Assembly (NCBI RefSeq): GCF_022919095.1 | Contig: NZ_CP095073.1 | Coordinates: forward strand, 558,001 to 622,000 | From: Halobacillus salinarum | GTDB lineage: Bacteria > Bacillota > Bacilli > Bacillales > Halobacillaceae | Direction: 5' to 3' | DNA: 64,000 nt | In this document: piece by piece, positions 39,898 to 48,833 of the stretch | How the letters are laid out: every line of letters begins with the position of its first letter | Numbering within the stretch: position 1 is the first letter of the stretch | Made by a program: the position numbers and the translations under genes | Notes under the pieces: model-generated | What the model saw: only the letters and a program-made list of their open reading frames with translations | Database searches by the model: none | What the model was told of the DNA's origin: nothing

Positions 39898-41073
39898 ATG
39901 AGAATTATTTTGTACACGGGAAAAGGCGGAGTGGGAAAAACAAGTGTGGCGGCTGCAACAGCGGTTAAATGTGCAAAAGAGGGAAAGAAAACGCTTGTCA
40001 TCAGTACAGATCCAGCACATAGTCTGGGAGATTCCCTTGATATGAAGCTGACAAATGAGCCAGTAGAGGCAGCTGCGAATTTGTGGGCGCATGAAATCGA
40101 TACGATTCATGAAGTGGAAGAGGGATGGGGAAAGGTTCAGAGTTATCTGACGGAACTTTTTACAAGTAAAGCAGTGAAAGATATTACTACACAAGAGTTA
40201 ACGGTTTTTCCTGGTATGGAGGACCTTCTCAGCCTATTAAGAATTTTAAAATATTATAAAGAAGATTTTTATGATGTCATTATTATTGATTGCGCCCCAA
40301 CAGGAGAAACACTAGCATTACTGAGTTTTCCGGAAATGCTTCGCTGGTGGATGGAAAAACTTTTCCCTTTGAAAAAGAAGGCTGTTAAAGTTGTTGGACC
40401 GATAGCCCAATCGATTACGAAAATCCCGATGCCTTCTGGGCAAGTGTTAGAGGAAATTGATAGAATGTATTACCAATTAGATGAAATGAAACAGATTTTT
40501 TCCGAACGGGATACAACAAGTATTCGAGTCGTGGTGAATCCAGAAAAAATGGTCATAAAAGAAGCGCAGCGGAGCTTTACTTATTTGAATCTATACGATT
40601 TCAATATCGATGCCGTTGTCATCAATCGTGTTATACCTGATGAGGTGACGGATACGTATTTTCAATCATGGAAGGACATCCAAAAGAAATACAAAAAAGA
40701 CATTAAAGAAAGCTTTAGTCCCATTCCTATTTATAATGCCCCCCTTTTTGAGAAGGAAGTAGTTGGAATGACGATGCTTGACCGAATGGGGAAGGAAGTT
40801 TTCAAAGAGGAGGATCCGATTGAAATCAAGTATAAAGGTCGAGCCCAAAAGATAATCAGCGATGGGGACGGTTACATGATGGAGATTGAGATGCCGTTTG
40901 TTCAGAAAAATGAGCTGTCACTAAATCAGAAGGGGGATGAGCTCATAATAAAAATCGGGAATATCAAACGCAATATTACCTTGCCTAGAACGCTGTTAGA
41001 CTATTCTATCTATAAAGCGAAATTTGAGAATGAAAAATTACGAATTTATTTTGGGGGCGGTCAAAATGAATGA
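39898..41073 (+). CDS. ArsA/TRC40-family ATPase with a C-terminal HSP20-like domain
   Basis: A 391-residue P-loop ATPase of the deviant Walker A type: GKGGVGKT at 8-15, STDPAHSLGDSLD near 36 and DCAPTGETLALLSFPEMLRWW near 132. After about residue 310 it has a beta-sandwich typical of the ArsA HSP20-like domain (YMMEIEMPFVQKNELSLNQKGDELIIKIGNIKRNITLP). It has one ATPase half only, unlike the duplicated E. coli ArsA. Only two cysteines are visible (one early, one in DCAPTG), so neither the metalloid site of ArsA nor the CxxC of Get3 is present. Arsenic transport is unlikely; chaperoning of hydrophobic or membrane cargo is a reasonable inference. It is co-transcribed with the small gene that overlaps its end. 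Confidence 0.85.
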   Translation: MRIILYTGKGGVGKTSVAAATAVKCAKEGKKTLVISTDPAHSLGDSLDMKLTNEPVEAAANLWAHEIDTIHEVEEGWGKVQSYLTELFTSKAVKDITTQELTVFPGMEDLLSLLRILKYYKEDFYDVIIIDCAPTGETLALLSFPEMLRWWMEKLFPLKKKAVKVVGPIAQSITKIPMPSGQVLEEIDRMYYQLDEMKQIFSERDTTSIRVVVNPEKMVIKEAQRSFTYLNLYDFNIDAVVINRVIPDEVTDTYFQSWKDIQKKYKKDIKESFSPIPIYNAPLFEKEVVGMTMLDRMGKEVFKEEDPIEIKYKGRAQKIISDGDGYMMEIEMPFVQKNELSLNQKGDELIIKIGNIKRNITLPRTLLDYSIYKAKFENEKLRIYFGGGQNE

Positions 41074-41278
41074 ATCCTTTATTAAATGTTTAATCAAGCA
41101 TAAGTTGAAAGTATCTAAAAGTGTAATGGATCATTTACCTCCAGAGTTATCAAAACAAATCATGGGTGCGGGAAAAACAATTCTGGAAGCCGTTAATGAA
41201 GGAATTAAAGAAATAGAGAATACTCCCACAGAAGATACAAAGAAATCAAGTGAATTGAAGAATGTTTCAATTGATTAA
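41066..41278 (+). CDS. Small partner protein of the ArsA-like ATPase
   Basis: A 70-residue, charged protein starting at ATG 41066, eight bases inside the ATPase gene, so translation is probably coupled. It has a basic helix (CLIKHKLKVSKSVMDHL), a central amphipathic helix (MGAGKTILEAVNEGIKEIE) and an acidic, disordered-looking tail. It has no membrane segment and no family I recognise. The overlap suggests a partner or regulator of the ATPase. Confidence 0.7.
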   Translation: MNESFIKCLIKHKLKVSKSVMDHLPPELSKQIMGAGKTILEAVNEGIKEIENTPTEDTKKSSELKNVSID

Positions 41279-41372
41279 TTGATCACTTTTCATATGACCC
41301 TTCAAGTTTTCAACTTTCCTGAGCTTTAACCTTATCTTCAGGTTCGCTCGGAGTAGATTTTTCTACAGACTG

Positions 41373-41399
41373 CAGCTGGTAAATCCCGGCTGTTTTTTT
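41373..41399 (+). terminator. Terminator of the marR/ArsA-like unit
   Basis: CAGCTGG (41373-41379) / CCGGCTG (41386-41392) with one G-U pair, then seven T. Confidence 0.75.
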
Positions 41400-41505
41400 A
41401 TTTGCCTTTATAAGGCTGTGCTTAACACAAAATTTACATTAGATTTACATTTGTAATATAATGCAATAAGAACTTCTAATGCGTTACTTGATGGAGAGTG
41501 AAGGT

Positions 41506-43593
41506 ATGAAACAAGCTATGCAAAAGGTCGGCGCCGGTATTGCGTTCGTGGTGGGAAATCTATTTATCTCGTTGCTGGTTCTATCGATTTATCAGTGGGC
41601 GAGTCATTCGTTTCAAACCAATCCAGCAATCGACTGGGTTCAAGTACATACAAAATTTTTCGGGATGCTCGTATTAATTGGAGGAGGGTTGCTGTTATTA
41701 ACAGTCCCTCTCCAGTTGAAGCTGCTGGTAAAGATCCAGGAGCATAAAGTCCTTATGAGAGGATGTAAAATCCTCATCTTACTCGTGATGCTCATTGCTT
41801 CCGCAGTTTTTGTGAACTTTATTTTTCAAGCAGCAGAGGAATTTATGCACCCGGACAGGGCAATCGACTGGATTCAGGAAAACCGTGCCCGCTTCCTGAT
41901 CGGTGTGCTCTATTTGTTTTTGTTTGCCTGTCTGTTTTATTTTGTTTTCGGAAATGTGTATTTATCGATGATTCTTTTTACCACAGTAGGAACTGCACTT
42001 GCTTATGTCCATTACAACAAAATGAACTTTCGCAGCGAGCCCCTTTATCCGGCTGACTTTCAACAGCTTGGCCATATGAAGGAAGTGCTGCCGATGATCG
42101 CTGGTTACTTATCGTTTGGACGGATTACGGCTGTCCTTGTGGCTATTGTCATCCTGCTGTTTTTAGTGCCGTTTCTCCCGAAGATCAAAACGGTTTGGTG
42201 GGCGAGACTAGTGCTCATTCCTGTCACTGCATTTCTCTTGTACAGTTGTACGTATTACGAAAGCACTTTTGTTAAACAAGGGTTGGAGAAGTTGGAGATT
42301 AAAGCGGTAGGCTGGAACCAGCTTACAAACTTTAAGAAAAATGGCTTTCTGTTTGCCTTTGTCTCGAATCTTCAGGGTGATCAGTTTAAAGAGCCGGACA
42401 AGTATAACAAATCACAAGTCACAGAAATTGCCCAGGAGCTCCAAAAGGAAAGTGCGGTCAGCGTTTTTAATCCGGATACAAAACCTAAGGAAAAACCTAA
42501 TATCATTTATTTAATGAGTGAGGCGTTTTGGGATCCGACAAGACTTCCGAATGTTACATTCAGTGCGGATCCGATGCCTCATATCAGGAAACTGATGAAA
42601 GAGTACCCATCCGGAAATATTTTGTCCCCTATGTTTGGCGGTGGCACGGCTAATGTAGAATTTGAGGCACTGACAGGGTACTCCATGGCCTTTCTAAAAG
42701 AAGGAACGATTCCTTATCAGGAGATGATCGAAAAACAGCCGCCTGTCCCTACGTTAGTGTCGACACTGAACAATATGGGCTATTACACGACCGCTTATCA
42801 TCCGAATAATAAAGTGTTTTATAAGCGGAACCGCGTGTACGACCGGTTTGGGTTTAATGATTTTATCAGCGTGGAGGACATTACCTTCAAGAAATATTCG
42901 GGCAGGTATGTGGCTGATGAATCTGTGTCGAAAGAAATATTGAAGGTACTTAAAGATCATAAGGAGCCGACCTTTGTTCATAGCGTAACGATGCAGAATC
43001 ACTTTCCGTACCGCGGTGATCGCTATGAACATCCGGATATTGAAGTTTCAGGATTATCTAAAGAGCAGACACCGGTACTTGAAGAATATGTCGAAGGAAT
43101 CCGCAGATCGGACGTAGCCATGCAGATGCTGGTTGACGAGCTTGAACAATTGGATGAACCGACCATTGTCGTCTTCTGGGGCGATCACTTGCCGATCCTC
43201 GGGGACAATAAAGCATTATATAAAGAAACGCATTTCGCTGAGGGAAAGTCAAAAGCGGAAGAGGACGTCATGTACTCCAAGACTCCGATGTTCATGTATG
43301 CGAATTTTCCAATCGAACAAAAGGATCTGGGGACGGTGAGTCCTGTATTCTTCCCATCCATGGTGCTTCAATATGCAGGGCTGGAGGTATCCCCTTTCTA
43401 CTCGTTCTTATCGGAAGTGCACAGTGAGTTTAACGGAATCAAATCAAATGTGAAGCTCGATGACGAGAATCAGATCATTACTGATTTAACGGATAAACAA
43501 AAGCAGCTGCTCAATCAATACCGTCTGCTGGAATATGATTTATTAGCAGGAAAACAGTATACGGAATCTCTCTTGTATAACGGAAACCCGTAG
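41506..43593 (+). CDS. LTA-synthase-family membrane sulfatase-fold protein
   Basis: A 695-residue protein with five N-terminal membrane segments and a large extracellular alkaline-phosphatase-like domain. Family sites are IYLMSEAFWD (metal-ligand Glu), GGGTANVEFEALTG with the nucleophile threonine near residue 380, HSVTMQNHFPY, and VVFWGDHLPILG with Asp/His metal ligands. LtaS-type enzymes move glycerol-phosphate from phosphatidylglycerol to build or prime lipoteichoic acid. The protein diverges from main LtaS and could be a primase-like or other phosphoglycerol transferase. ATG 41506 with GTGAAGG is preferred over ATG 41479. Single gene with terminator at 43695-43725. Confidence 0.88.
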   Translation: MKQAMQKVGAGIAFVVGNLFISLLVLSIYQWASHSFQTNPAIDWVQVHTKFFGMLVLIGGGLLLLTVPLQLKLLVKIQEHKVLMRGCKILILLVMLIASAVFVNFIFQAAEEFMHPDRAIDWIQENRARFLIGVLYLFLFACLFYFVFGNVYLSMILFTTVGTALAYVHYNKMNFRSEPLYPADFQQLGHMKEVLPMIAGYLSFGRITAVLVAIVILLFLVPFLPKIKTVWWARLVLIPVTAFLLYSCTYYESTFVKQGLEKLEIKAVGWNQLTNFKKNGFLFAFVSNLQGDQFKEPDKYNKSQVTEIAQELQKESAVSVFNPDTKPKEKPNIIYLMSEAFWDPTRLPNVTFSADPMPHIRKLMKEYPSGNILSPMFGGGTANVEFEALTGYSMAFLKEGTIPYQEMIEKQPPVPTLVSTLNNMGYYTTAYHPNNKVFYKRNRVYDRFGFNDFISVEDITFKKYSGRYVADESVSKEILKVLKDHKEPTFVHSVTMQNHFPYRGDRYEHPDIEVSGLSKEQTPVLEEYVEGIRRSDVAMQMLVDELEQLDEPTIVVFWGDHLPILGDNKALYKETHFAEGKSKAEEDVMYSKTPMFMYANFPIEQKDLGTVSPVFFPSMVLQYAGLEVSPFYSFLSEVHSEFNGIKSNVKLDDENQIITDLTDKQKQLLNQYRLLEYDLLAGKQYTESLLYNGNP

Positions 43594-43694
43594 AGGTTTT
43601 TCATGGAATTCCGCATTTCAGTGGGGTAGATATTACGAGACCTCGGTGGAAAAGCGGGCGATCCAAAGTTCAAATTTCCTCCTCAACAAATTGA

Positions 43695-43725
43695 AAGTCT
43701 TCAGGAAACCCTGAAGACTTTTTTT
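43695..43725 (+). terminator. Terminator after the LTA-synthase-like gene
   Basis: AAGTCTTCAGG (43695-43705) / CCTGAAGACTT (43710-43720), loop AAAC, T run. Overlaps the end of the convergent symporter gene. Confidence 0.9.
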
Positions 43726-44962
43726 ACGTTTCTGAGGAAGCAGTGAACTTAGAAGACTTCTCCGTGCGATTAATGATCGAAGTTCCGACGAGATCACCGG
43801 TGACATTTAGAGCCGTACAGCCCATACCGACAAGCACATCGACAGCTGTTAAAAGAGCAACAGCTTCCATGGGCAGTCCCACCTGTGAAAAGACCGTTGC
43901 AATCATGATAATACCCGCTCCAGGAACTCCTGCGGTTCCAACAGAGGCAAGCGTTCCGACAATCACAATTTGCAGGATTGCGGTAAAACTTAACGGATCA
44001 TTAATAACGTTGGCTGCAAAAACAGCAGACACCGCAATCCGAATTGCCGCACCATCCATATTAATCGTGGCTCCGAGCGGGAGGCTGAATCCGTATAGGC
44101 TTTTTTTGAGACCGAGTCCTCTTGCAGCATCTAAGGTCAGCGGCAGCGTACCTGAACTGCTTTGCGTTACAAAAGCTGTCAGCATTGGTGTGCGGGCTTT
44201 TGAGAAAAACGACGCTGGGCGGATTTTTGCCAAAGTAAGAAATAGAATATAGAGCACAAGCTGGACGTGAAGCGCCGCGTACAATACGAGAATAAATTTT
44301 CCCAGAGATAATAGAGTCTCTGTGCCTTGATTGCCGACAACTTTAGCAATAATAGCAAAAATCCCAATCGGTACATACTGAAGAATCCCTTTCATGACAA
44401 CGAGTGTAGCTTCATTCAGGCCGCTTGCTACTTGATAAACCTGCTCCCCGATCTCTTTATACGAATCAGAAGCTCTTAAAAAGGAAATCGCAATCCCGAA
44501 TACAATTGCAGTAAAAATAATTCCGAGAAGATTCATTTCCGTAAAGGCTGTTATGATATTATCAGGGACAATATTTAATAAGACCTGAACAACTCCAGGA
44601 TTCTCGGGTGTTTCGAAGCTTTCGTTTCCGGTTAAAGAAGTACCTGACCCAGGGTTGAAAATGCTTGCTATGAGTATTCCGGCGATCATAGCTGCTGCTG
44701 ACGTGATGAGATAATAGAGAAAGACTTTTCCTCCCATCCGTCCGAGACTGCTAATACTCGTCTGGTTGACGCCGATGATCAAGGTGAACAGAATGAGCGG
44801 GAGAATCACAAACTTTAATAACCGCATCAATAAATCTCCCAAAGGTGCTAATACAGCTGCGTCCTCACCGAAAATCAACCCGACGACTATACCGGCGGTT
44901 AAGGCAATGGTGATCTTTTTAATCAGAGACGCTTCTAAATAACCTTGCCAAATTTTTTTCAT
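43724..44962 (-). CDS. Dicarboxylate/amino acid:cation symporter (DAACS)
   Basis: A 412-residue transporter of the glutamate transporter fold. Conserved reentrant-loop and substrate-binding sequences are FVTQSSSGTLPLTLDAARGLGL (serine-rich hairpin), GATINMDGAAIRIAVSAVF (the NMDG sodium motif) and GTAGVPGAGIIMIATVF, with TALNVTGDLVGTSIINR in the last helix. It imports glutamate, aspartate or C4-dicarboxylates with Na+ or H+. The start at 44962 has AAAGGAGG in front; the longer frame to 44995 lacks one. Single gene. Confidence 0.93.
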   Translation of the reverse strand: MKKIWQGYLEASLIKKITIALTAGIVVGLIFGEDAAVLAPLGDLLMRLLKFVILPLILFTLIIGVNQTSISSLGRMGGKVFLYYLITSAAAMIAGILIASIFNPGSGTSLTGNESFETPENPGVVQVLLNIVPDNIITAFTEMNLLGIIFTAIVFGIAISFLRASDSYKEIGEQVYQVASGLNEATLVVMKGILQYVPIGIFAIIAKVVGNQGTETLLSLGKFILVLYAALHVQLVLYILFLTLAKIRPASFFSKARTPMLTAFVTQSSSGTLPLTLDAARGLGLKKSLYGFSLPLGATINMDGAAIRIAVSAVFAANVINDPLSFTAILQIVIVGTLASVGTAGVPGAGIIMIATVFSQVGLPMEAVALLTAVDVLVGMGCTALNVTGDLVGTSIINRTEKSSKFTASSET

Positions 44963-45124
44963 GCTTGAACCTCCTTTAAGATAGTTAAAATTCATGAAAT
45001 CAGATAAGCTTACTCAGTATTCAGTTCTATAAAAATAGCTGATCCTTGCCATTCCTGTCAAAATCTTTGCTTCTGTGACAGGGAGTTCCTATAAAATCAT
45101 TCAAATAAAAAGGAGAGATATTAC

Positions 45125-46312
45125 GTGTCTGCTTCCCAGGTTGTCCTGTTGCTAAGTATCGGTTATATCATATTTACCATTGATAAAAAGCAAAAAAACC
45201 TTCCCGTTCCTGTTCTCCTCCTGTTGACGGGGATGATCTTATCTTTTGTTCCTTATTTTGCAACTATTCAAGTATCTGAAACGGTGATTTATGATGTGTT
45301 TCTTCCGGGTTTGTTATTTACGTCAGCCTATACATATTCTCCTCAGGCGCTGCGCAAGTATGCCGGTATTATTGGTGTGCTCAGCACCGTCGGTTTAATC
45401 TCGACAGCTTTATTGCTGGGATTGCTTATGTATGTAGTCGCTGGCTGGTTTTTTCCTATTTCCTTGGCCGGTGCTTTTCTCGCTGCTTCCATTCTGACTC
45501 CGACGGACCCTGTCTCTGTAGTCTCAATTCTGAAGCAGTCATCAAATGACCCGAGTGTCGCTGATGTTGTGGATGGGGAGTCGATGATTAATGATGGAAC
45601 GAGTGTCGTGTTATTCGGGGTGCTTGCAGGCATGTATGTCAACAGTCAATCTTTTCATATATGGTCCTTCTTTGGCGAATTTCTTTATGTATCTATTGGA
45701 GGGATCGTTCTCGGACTGGGGATAGGCTGGCTTTGCAGCCGGGCCGTTCATATTACGCATCACAAACAGTATCAGGTCATGCTCAGTATTGTCACTGCCT
45801 ATGGGATCTTTCATCTGGCAGAACATCTCGGCTTTTCCGGAGTACTGGCTACGGTAACAGCCGGGATCATGATTTCCTGGGAGTTTGACCACATGAATAA
45901 AGAAGATCATTACAGGGAGGCCCTGGCTGGGTTCTGGGATGTTGTGGAACCATCGCTGCTCTCGCTTGTGTTTTTATTAATTGGAATTGAAGCTACGAAA
46001 TACTTAACGTCGATTTCCTGGATCCTTGCCATTGTCATATTTATGGGCTCCGTTGTAGTAAGGTTTATGGTGGTTGCTGCTTCCATGCAATTATTCAGCG
46101 GATGGCGGGAATTTATTGATTGGAAACGGGCTTCGCTTATTTCGTGGGCGGGTATACGGGGAACGATGTCTGTGTTCCTTTTGTTAAGCCTTCACGCCCA
46201 GCTCCTTGGAAAAGGGGATCAACTATTGTCTATCAGTTTCGCGGTAGTCGTGCTGTCATTAGTCCTGCAGAGCATCGGGATTTATCCTTTAGCTAGAAAA
46301 ATGGTGAAATAA
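45125..46312 (+). CDS. Cation:proton antiporter, CPA1 (NhaP) type
   Basis: A 395-residue membrane protein with about twelve spans. The CPA1 marks are FLAASILTPTDPVSVVSIL (the TPTDPV ion site) and DGESMINDGTSVVLFGV (the ND motif), with SWAGIRGTMSVFLLLSL in a late span, matching the family WxGxRG. It exchanges Na+ or K+ for H+ and supports pH and salt homeostasis. This is in keeping with a salt-tolerant bacillus. No C-terminal TrkA domain is present. Start GTG 45125 after AAAGGAGAG. Confidence 0.92.
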   Translation: MSASQVVLLLSIGYIIFTIDKKQKNLPVPVLLLLTGMILSFVPYFATIQVSETVIYDVFLPGLLFTSAYTYSPQALRKYAGIIGVLSTVGLISTALLLGLLMYVVAGWFFPISLAGAFLAASILTPTDPVSVVSILKQSSNDPSVADVVDGESMINDGTSVVLFGVLAGMYVNSQSFHIWSFFGEFLYVSIGGIVLGLGIGWLCSRAVHITHHKQYQVMLSIVTAYGIFHLAEHLGFSGVLATVTAGIMISWEFDHMNKEDHYREALAGFWDVVEPSLLSLVFLLIGIEATKYLTSISWILAIVIFMGSVVVRFMVVAASMQLFSGWREFIDWKRASLISWAGIRGTMSVFLLLSLHAQLLGKGDQLLSISFAVVVLSLVLQSIGIYPLARKMVK

Positions 46313-46339
46313 AAAATCTCCCGTGTAAAAACGGGAGAT
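46311..46339 (-). terminator. Terminator of the DHA2 exporter gene
   Basis: ATCTCCCGT (46316-46324) / ACGGGAGAT (46331-46339) with the A run 46311-46316, i.e. a U run on the minus transcript. Confidence 0.85.
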
Positions 46340-46347
46340 GGATTTCA

Positions 46348-47757
46348 CTATACACCGTATTCTTTTTCCGGCTGGGAATGCTTAATGAAAAAGGCTAAGA
46401 TGACACCGACAAGGGCGATAAGCGTCGCAGCGATAAAGGAAACGTTCACGCCGTGTATCAGACCGGTGACTCCTTCCGATGGATGCGCCTGATTCGTCAT
46501 AATGGAGACGAGCAGAGCGGTACCAACGGCGCCGGAAACCTGTCTCATCGTATTGTTCATTGCTGTTCCGTGCGGCATTAAATGCTGTGGCAGCTGATTT
46601 AACCCTGCTGTAGTTACAGGCATCATCACCATAGCTATCCCGAACATTCTTACTGCATTCACCACAGCGAGGTACGTGAATGTGGTCTCGGGAGTAATGT
46701 CTGTGAACATATAGGTGGAAAAGGCAAGCAGCGCAAGTCCGATAACCGCCAGCCACTTTGCGCCAAACTTGTCAAACAGCCGCCCGGTAATCGGGTTCAT
46801 AATTCCCATGAGCAAGGCGCCTGGAAGCAGCATTAAGCCTGATTCGAATGCTGTGAATCCAAGCATGTTCTGCATAAGGATCGGCAGGATAACCGCTCCG
46901 CCAATCATCGCAATAAAGGTCACCATGCCCAGGGCCGTCGTTAACGTGAAAATCTTATACTTGAAAATCCGGAATTCAAGAATGGGTTTTTCAAGTTTCA
47001 ATTGGCGCAGGATAAACAGCGTCAGGGCTATCGCTCCAACGATGAGCGAAATAATGACCTCAGGGTGTCCCCAGCCTCCATTACCAGCTACACTAAATCC
47101 GTAAAGCAATCCTCCGAAGCCGAAGGTCGATAAAATAATTGACAGTGTATCCACGCGAGGAAACGTCTGTTTGGTTACGTTCTTTAAGATAAAGTAAGCA
47201 AGGAACATATCTAAGATAGCGATCGGTAAAATAATATAGAATAAACTTCTCCAAGGAAAATGCTCGACTAAGTATCCTGACAGTGTGGGCCCGATAGCTG
47301 GAGCAAAGGCAATTACTAACCCGAACATTCCCATCGCTGCCCCTCGCTTTTCAATCGGGAAGACAAGAAACAGTATGGTCTGCATAAGCGGAAGGATAAT
47401 TCCCGCTCCTGATGCCTGCAGAATTCTTCCTAATAAAAGGACAATAAAGTTTGGTGCGAGCGCACAGATGAGAGTTCCAACTGCAAACAGTCCTACGGCC
47501 GTCATAAACAGTCTCCGTGTTGTAAATCGTTCAATTAAAAAAGCAGTAATAGGGATCATGATGCCATTTACTAGCATAAAAATCGACTGCAGCCACTGGG
47601 CCGTATTTGCATCAAGCTGAAGGTCAGCCATGATTTTCGGCAGCGCAGTAGCAAGCAATGTTTGGTTTAAGATTGCAACGAATGCACCAGAAATTAATAC
47701 AATCATCAACGGTACCCGGTTGATGGCTTCCTGCTGCTGTGCTTGTTCTTCCGCCAT
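46348..47757 (-). CDS. MFS multidrug exporter, DHA2 (EmrB/QacA) type
   Basis: A 469-residue, 14-span exporter. Features of the DHA2 family: LMIVLISGAFVAILNQTLLATALPKIMADL in span 1 (motif D1), the motif A variant after span 2 and GAGIILPLMQTILFLVFP plus GLVIAFAPAIGPTLSGYLVEHF (motif C) in span 5. It is close in layout to Bacillus LmrB-like transporters for lincosamides and other drugs. No regulator gene adjoins it. Substrate unknown. Confidence 0.9.
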   Translation of the reverse strand: MAEEQAQQQEAINRVPLMIVLISGAFVAILNQTLLATALPKIMADLQLDANTAQWLQSIFMLVNGIMIPITAFLIERFTTRRLFMTAVGLFAVGTLICALAPNFIVLLLGRILQASGAGIILPLMQTILFLVFPIEKRGAAMGMFGLVIAFAPAIGPTLSGYLVEHFPWRSLFYIILPIAILDMFLAYFILKNVTKQTFPRVDTLSIILSTFGFGGLLYGFSVAGNGGWGHPEVIISLIVGAIALTLFILRQLKLEKPILEFRIFKYKIFTLTTALGMVTFIAMIGGAVILPILMQNMLGFTAFESGLMLLPGALLMGIMNPITGRLFDKFGAKWLAVIGLALLAFSTYMFTDITPETTFTYLAVVNAVRMFGIAMVMMPVTTAGLNQLPQHLMPHGTAMNNTMRQVSGAVGTALLVSIMTNQAHPSEGVTGLIHGVNVSFIAATLIALVGVILAFFIKHSQPEKEYGV

Positions 47758-47922
47758 GTCAATATTCCTTCTTTCTTTTCAAATAATTACCTAACAACTG
47801 ATTTTAGCACACTTCCCTGCTTTCTTTTAGTAACCTGCTCACAGAATGAAAAGAGGAAAAAATTTATTTATGTAGAAACCATTAACGTATTCTTTACAAT
47901 ATGTCCGGAAGGAGAAGATTTC

Positions 47923-48789
47923 ATGCTTGCATTCAAAACGCTCAATGAGGTGCCCCTTAAAGAAGCGGCTGAGATTTGGAATTTATGTTTTGAAGGGTAT
48001 TCCATGAATGTTTCTGTCACTACTGAAGGGCTGATTCAACGGTTCACAGCTGATGGGCTGTCTGTTGAACTTTCTTTTATTGCTTACAAGGATCACAAGC
48101 CGGCCGGCATCGTGCTGAACGGAATCCGGGAGCAGCAGGGGAAAATGCGCGCCTGGAATGGAGGGACAGGCATCCCTGTTTCCTATCGGGGGAAAGGCTT
48201 AGGCAGGGAGCTGATTGAACATGCCTTGCAGCTTTATCAAGAGCGCGATGTAACCACAGCCAGTCTGGAAGCGCTCAGCGATAACGGGAGAGCGATTAAG
48301 CTCTATGAAAAAATGGGTTATAAAAAGATAGAGACTCTGCTTTTTTTACAGCAGGAAGGTACACTTCAAACAGCTGCAAACCAGCAGGGTTTCCAGTTAG
48401 AGACGTCCATCGCTTCACAAGCTCAGTACCTAAAGTTTTCTCCTAAGCGTGTGCCGTGGCAATGTCAATGGCCGTCGCTCCGTCTGGACGGTGAGCTTGC
48501 CGTCGTGAAGAAGGAAGGAGAAGTGCTTGCTTATCTGTTATATAAACGGCGCTATGACGAAGAGGGCAGGTTGAAAACGATTCTTTTGTTTCAAACAGGC
48601 GGGGAGGAGCAGCATCCAGCCTATCGAGAAGCTCTGGAGTTTGGACTAGGGCGGATCTTTCAGCCGCGCATCCATTGCAAGCGGATGACGTTTAATTTTC
48701 CTGAATCCAGCTGTACCGCTGTAAAGCTCTTGAAAGGTCGAGGATTTGAAACGAGCATGCGACAGGTTTATATGGAGAAAAAACTGTAA
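47923..48789 (+). CDS. GNAT-family N-acetyltransferase
   Basis: The true start is ATG 47923 after GGAAGGAGAAG; the long upstream frame overlaps the divergent exporter gene. The 288-residue product has an acetyl-CoA-binding motif A in GGTGIPVSYRGKGLGRELIEHALQL (R/Q-x-x-G-x-G/A type) followed by NGRAIKLYEKMGYKKIE. The last 120 residues form a second, divergent GNAT-like half. Substrate cannot be told. Single gene ended by the hairpin at 48792-48826. Confidence 0.87.
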   Translation: MLAFKTLNEVPLKEAAEIWNLCFEGYSMNVSVTTEGLIQRFTADGLSVELSFIAYKDHKPAGIVLNGIREQQGKMRAWNGGTGIPVSYRGKGLGRELIEHALQLYQERDVTTASLEALSDNGRAIKLYEKMGYKKIETLLFLQQEGTLQTAANQQGFQLETSIASQAQYLKFSPKRVPWQCQWPSLRLDGELAVVKKEGEVLAYLLYKRRYDEEGRLKTILLFQTGGEEQHPAYREALEFGLGRIFQPRIHCKRMTFNFPESSCTAVKLLKGRGFETSMRQVYMEKKL

Positions 48790-48791
48790 AA

Positions 48792-48826
48792 AAAGACGGC
48801 TCGGAAGATTAACTCCGGCCGTCTTT
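48792..48826. terminator. Bidirectional terminator
   Basis: AAAGACGGC (48792-48800) / GCCGTCTTT (48818-48826) with a CGGA/TCCG inner stem; between convergent GNAT and symporter genes. Confidence 0.85.
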
Positions 48827-48833
48827 CATTTGA

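Noticed and set aside
39898-41073. Arsenite-pump ATPase working with the ArsB-like permease
   Set aside because: The genes are 34 kb apart, share no operator, and the ATPase lacks the metalloid-binding cysteines and the duplicated ATPase half.
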